Assembly (NCBI GenBank): GCA_002315505.1
Contig: DCGX01000065.1
Coordinates: 1 to 34,991 of the forward strand
Reading direction: 5' to 3'
From: Ruminococcaceae bacterium UBA1767
Lineage (GTDB): Bacteria; Bacillota; Clostridia; Oscillospirales; Acutalibacteraceae
Length of the DNA: 34,991 nucleotides
Below are positions 33,334 to 34,991 of the stretch, piece by piece. The notes under the pieces are model-generated. The model searched no databases, was not told the DNA's origin, and was given only the letters and a program-made list of their open reading frames with translations. The translations under genes and the position numbers were made by a program. Each line of letters starts with the position of its first letter. Position 1 is the stretch's first letter.

Positions 33334-33544
33334 TTGCTTGTACACCGCACATTCTCAATGCTTCATCAAAGCTCACAAATTCGCCTTTATCGGTCGCATT
33401 TTCGTAATCGTTAAGTAAACCCATACAGAAATTATCGTCTGCCATATCGTCAGCAGTAAGCCCCTGTAAGTATGCAATAGCATATCCGAGCTTGTAATCA
33501 GGTATTTGATTGATTAACTGCAATGCAATTTCTTTATTGCTCAT
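33317..33544 (-). CDS. Antitoxin partner of the RelE-type toxin
   Basis: The 75-aa acidic protein (MSNKEIALQLINQIPDYKLG, then FVSFDEALRMCGV) is the typical small antitoxin found before RelE-like toxins in Firmicutes. Its N-terminal helices probably bind DNA or dimerise and the C-terminal acidic part wraps the toxin (family knowledge). AAGGGAG precedes the ATG. It overlaps the toxin gene by 17 bp. Confidence 0.85.
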   Translation of the reverse strand: MSNKEIALQLINQIPDYKLGYAIAYLQGLTADDMADDNFCMGLLNDYENATDKGEFVSFDEALRMCGVQANAIQD

Positions 33545-33574
33545 TGTATCAGCTCCCTTGTTGTTGATATAGTA

Positions 33575-33603
33575 ATTATAATCTTATTGTGATATAAAGT
33601 CAA
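33575..33603 (-). promoter_or_regulatory. Promoter of the toxin-antitoxin operon
   Basis: On the minus strand TTGACT (33598-33603) and TATAAT (33575-33580) are 17 bp apart, about 30 bp before the antitoxin ATG. Confidence 0.85.
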
Positions 33604-33608
33604 TTAAA

Positions 33609-33815
33609 TTATTCCTTTTCATAAGTGACAATATCACCGACATCACAGCCGAGTAAGTCACAAACACGCTCGATATTCTCCCACGATACAGTATCATTGC
33701 TTCTGAACTTCTGCAATGTACTTTCAGAGAATAACTTTTCTTTGCGTATTCTGTAAGTCGAATATCCTTTGTCTTTGAGTGCAGATATAATATCAATCTT
33801 GTATTTGATAGACAC
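33609..33815 (-). CDS. XRE-family HTH regulator
   Basis: The 68-aa protein is a single Cro/C1-type HTH: SIKYKIDIISALKDKGYSTY, RKEKLFSESTLQKFRS, then WENIERVCDLLGCDVGDIV. The likely start is GTG at 33815, behind AAAGGTGG; longer in-frame GTGs overlap that site. It may repress its own promoter and the divergent one at 33948, which share an ATACACGA element. Confidence 0.85.
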   Translation of the reverse strand: MSIKYKIDIISALKDKGYSTYRIRKEKLFSESTLQKFRSNDTVSWENIERVCDLLGCDVGDIVTYEKE

Positions 33816-33859
33816 AACGCTCACCACCTTTATAATATCTATGCTTTACCACATTACAT

Positions 33860-33976
33860 ATTATAGCACAATGATACACGAAAAACAAGTGTACAAAGTG
33901 TACAAAATATACTCTTAAAATTCGTGCATATTTATAAGCTATTTTCATTGACATACACGAGAAAAAGGAGTATACT
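33860..33976. promoter_or_regulatory. Divergent promoters sharing an ATACACGA operator candidate
   Basis: Minus: TTGTTT (33883-33888) and TATAAT (33860-33865), 17-bp spacer, for the XRE gene. Plus: TTGACA (33948-33953) and TATACT (33971-33976), 17-bp spacer, for the leader at 33983. ATACACGA occurs in the spacer of the first (33874-33881) and overlaps the -35 end of the second (33953-33960). Between them GTGTACAAA is repeated in tandem (33889-33907). Confidence 0.7.
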
Positions 33977-33982
33977 ATAGAC

Positions 33983-34187
33983 ACAAGGTAAGGGAACGGA
34001 CACAACACCGTTAAGTTATGGACACGAGAACATCACAAAGTGATTACAGACACAAACTCTCCCGCACGATGTTGGACTTATCTTGAAAGCAACGGAGCAA
34101 AGCAACACACCGACAAGCACCGAACATAAGCGGTACACCGTCAGGACTTGCAAGCTCGACCGCAAAAAAAGAAAGGAAATACCTAAA
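33983..34187 (+). ncRNA. Structured, repeat-containing leader RNA
   Basis: The strong plus promoter would start RNA near 33983, about 205 nt before the next start codon. [AG]GACAC[AG] occurs four times (33979, 33998, 34020, 34049), and two hairpins are visible: AACGG/CCGTT (33995-34012) and ATCAC/GTGAT (34032-34044). A regulatory leader or small RNA is inferred; no known riboswitch is recognised. Confidence 0.4.
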
Positions 34188-34463
34188 ATGAGTAAAGAAA
34201 CATTGACAGCAAAAGTAAAGGAGCTTAAACAGCTCAAAGCAATGCAAGAGGAATTGAACGCAGAAATCACCGCTATTGAAGACGAAATCAAAGCCGTAAT
34301 GCTTGACAGCGGAACGGATGAAATGAACGTTGACGTTTTCAAAATTCGTTACAAGCTCGTTGAAAGTAAACGTTTTGACAGCTCTGCATTTAAAGCAACG
34401 CACGCAGACTTATACAACCAATACACGAAAACAACTACTTGCCGTCGTTTTTCGGTTGCATAA
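34188..34463 (+). CDS. Small coiled-coil mobile-element protein
   Basis: The 91-aa protein begins with a coiled coil (residues 2-47, LTAKVKELKQLKAMQEELNA onward) and ends with a compact part KIRYKLVESKRFDSSAFKAT...TTCRRFSVA that I associate with small proteins of clostridial phages and conjugative elements. Function unknown. AAAGGAAAT precedes the ATG at 34188; the longer frame from 34083 has no ribosome binding site. It is the only gene of the plus-strand unit seen. Confidence 0.75.
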   Translation: MSKETLTAKVKELKQLKAMQEELNAEITAIEDEIKAVMLDSGTDEMNVDVFKIRYKLVESKRFDSSAFKATHADLYNQYTKTTTCRRFSVA

Positions 34464-34470
34464 GAAAAGC

Positions 34471-34504
34471 CCTTGTAATAGCACCCGTCAAAGTGATTAC
34501 AAGG
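34471..34504 (+). terminator. Possible terminator hairpin after the coiled-coil gene
   Basis: CCTTGTAAT (34471-34479) and ATTACAAGG (34496-34504) form a perfect 9-bp stem with a 16-nt loop. No T run follows, so it may instead be a processing or stabilising structure. The loop side carries AAAGTGATTACA, also present in the leader at 34037. Confidence 0.45.
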
Positions 34505-34716
34505 ACTTAATGAATGAGAACAGCCGAAGCCGTCAAAAGATAACGGTACGCATTGCAAACAGCAACCGCCATCAAACACCAAAGGCGAACTGAGAGCATT
34601 ATCTCAGCCACCTCATTATATCAAGCTCCAAAGCTATATTTATTAGTGTATTATCGCTTATTTGTGTTTGTTTCGCATTTTTACTTTCGAGTTGTTTGTA
34701 TTGTTTCGCAAAAAAT

Positions 34717-34991
34717 TCAAGAAATAAAAACAGATTTTTCAAAAGCCAATTCAACCGAGCTTGCAAGATTATTTTTAAAGCTGTTTAAGCCGGTTTTATT
34801 ATAAGCCAATGATGAAATATCTTTTGATAATATTATTTCTTCCCGGAAGCTGTCAAGCCGTTTTGATACATAATTATGCCGTTTCAGTTTATTCAATGCT
34901 CTTTTCTCTCTTTCAATAACCGCCATAGATGTAATTTGTTCAACTTCGCCGATTGCCTTATATGTTATATTCCCGAAAAAGCGTTGTTCAA
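34717..34991 (-). CDS. C-terminal part of an unknown gene running off the window
   Basis: On the minus strand an open frame runs from the right edge (GAA CAA CGC TTT, EQRFFGNITYKAIGEVEQIT) without a stop through EREKRALNKLKRHNY to a stop at 34717. At least 90 residues are encoded, Lys/Arg- and helix-rich in the middle. The codons upstream of the internal ATG are open to the edge, so the gene probably starts outside. No family recognised. Confidence 0.4.
   Translation of the reverse strand, partial: EQRFFGNITYKAIGEVEQITSMAVIEREKRALNKLKRHNYVSKRLDSFREEIILSKDISSLAYNKTGLNSFKNNLASSVELAFEKSVFIS

Overview
The window looks like a chromosomal segment of a low-GC gut Clostridium-type Firmicute, most likely of the Ruminococcus/Oscillospirales kind. 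This is inferred from AT-rich sequence, strong purine-rich ribosome binding sites, sigma-A promoters with 17-bp spacers, occasional TTG starts, and Tn1549/CTn-like conjugation genes. No species can be named from the sequence alone.

Layout. (1) 1-5130 is the remnant of an integrative conjugative element: a small unknown protein, a TrbL/VirB6-like channel protein, a HipA-like kinase overlapping a DUF2442-like/HTH protein, PrgI, a VirB4 ATPase cut off after its N-terminal third, and an XRE regulator with an in-frame stop. It ends in an array of GTCCCA repeats beside the 3' end of an intact tRNA-Ser(GGA). (2) 5173-16360 is ordinary chromosome: tRNA-Ser, a decayed PRK06851-like protein, biotin ligase, a flavin reductase, a secreted PHP-domain protein, then glmU, a lipoprotein, pth, DUF1015, a membrane protein and an AlaA-like aminotransferase. 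(3) 16364-17169 is a TipA-like MerR regulator with a self-controlled 19-bp-spacer promoter. (4) 17174-29454 is a seven-gene minus-strand operon of envelope proteins. (5) 29523-32442 holds a polysaccharide pyruvyl transferase, its ferredoxin/F420-dehydrogenase-like partner, and a small membrane protein. (6) From 32593 to the right edge a second mobile element begins: a 26-bp tRNA 3'-end fragment, phased short repeats, a RelE-type toxin-antitoxin pair, an XRE regulator and a divergent structured leader.

The main candidate for an undescribed system is the operon in region 4. One good promoter (29426-29454) drives three paralogous secreted/membrane proteins (742, 709 and 1501 aa), a membrane-anchored right-handed beta-helix protein, a small secreted protein, a seven-helix membrane protein and a PrsW-family intramembrane protease. 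Gaps are 3-15 bp or overlaps. The paralogs share an N-terminal YLGYKTT...AITD unit, a helical ectodomain with a YPL..ALS.GQ motif, and a mid-protein membrane block; the 1501-aa member carries a long array of further units outside the membrane. I infer a surface assembly whose members may be processed or sensed by the PrsW protease; no sigma or anti-sigma gene is present in the operon.

The chromosomal block (5173-32592) is bounded on both sides by tRNA 3' ends with short repeated motifs on the mobile-element side, consistent with tyrosine-recombinase integration at two separate tRNA genes. No integrase is visible in the window.
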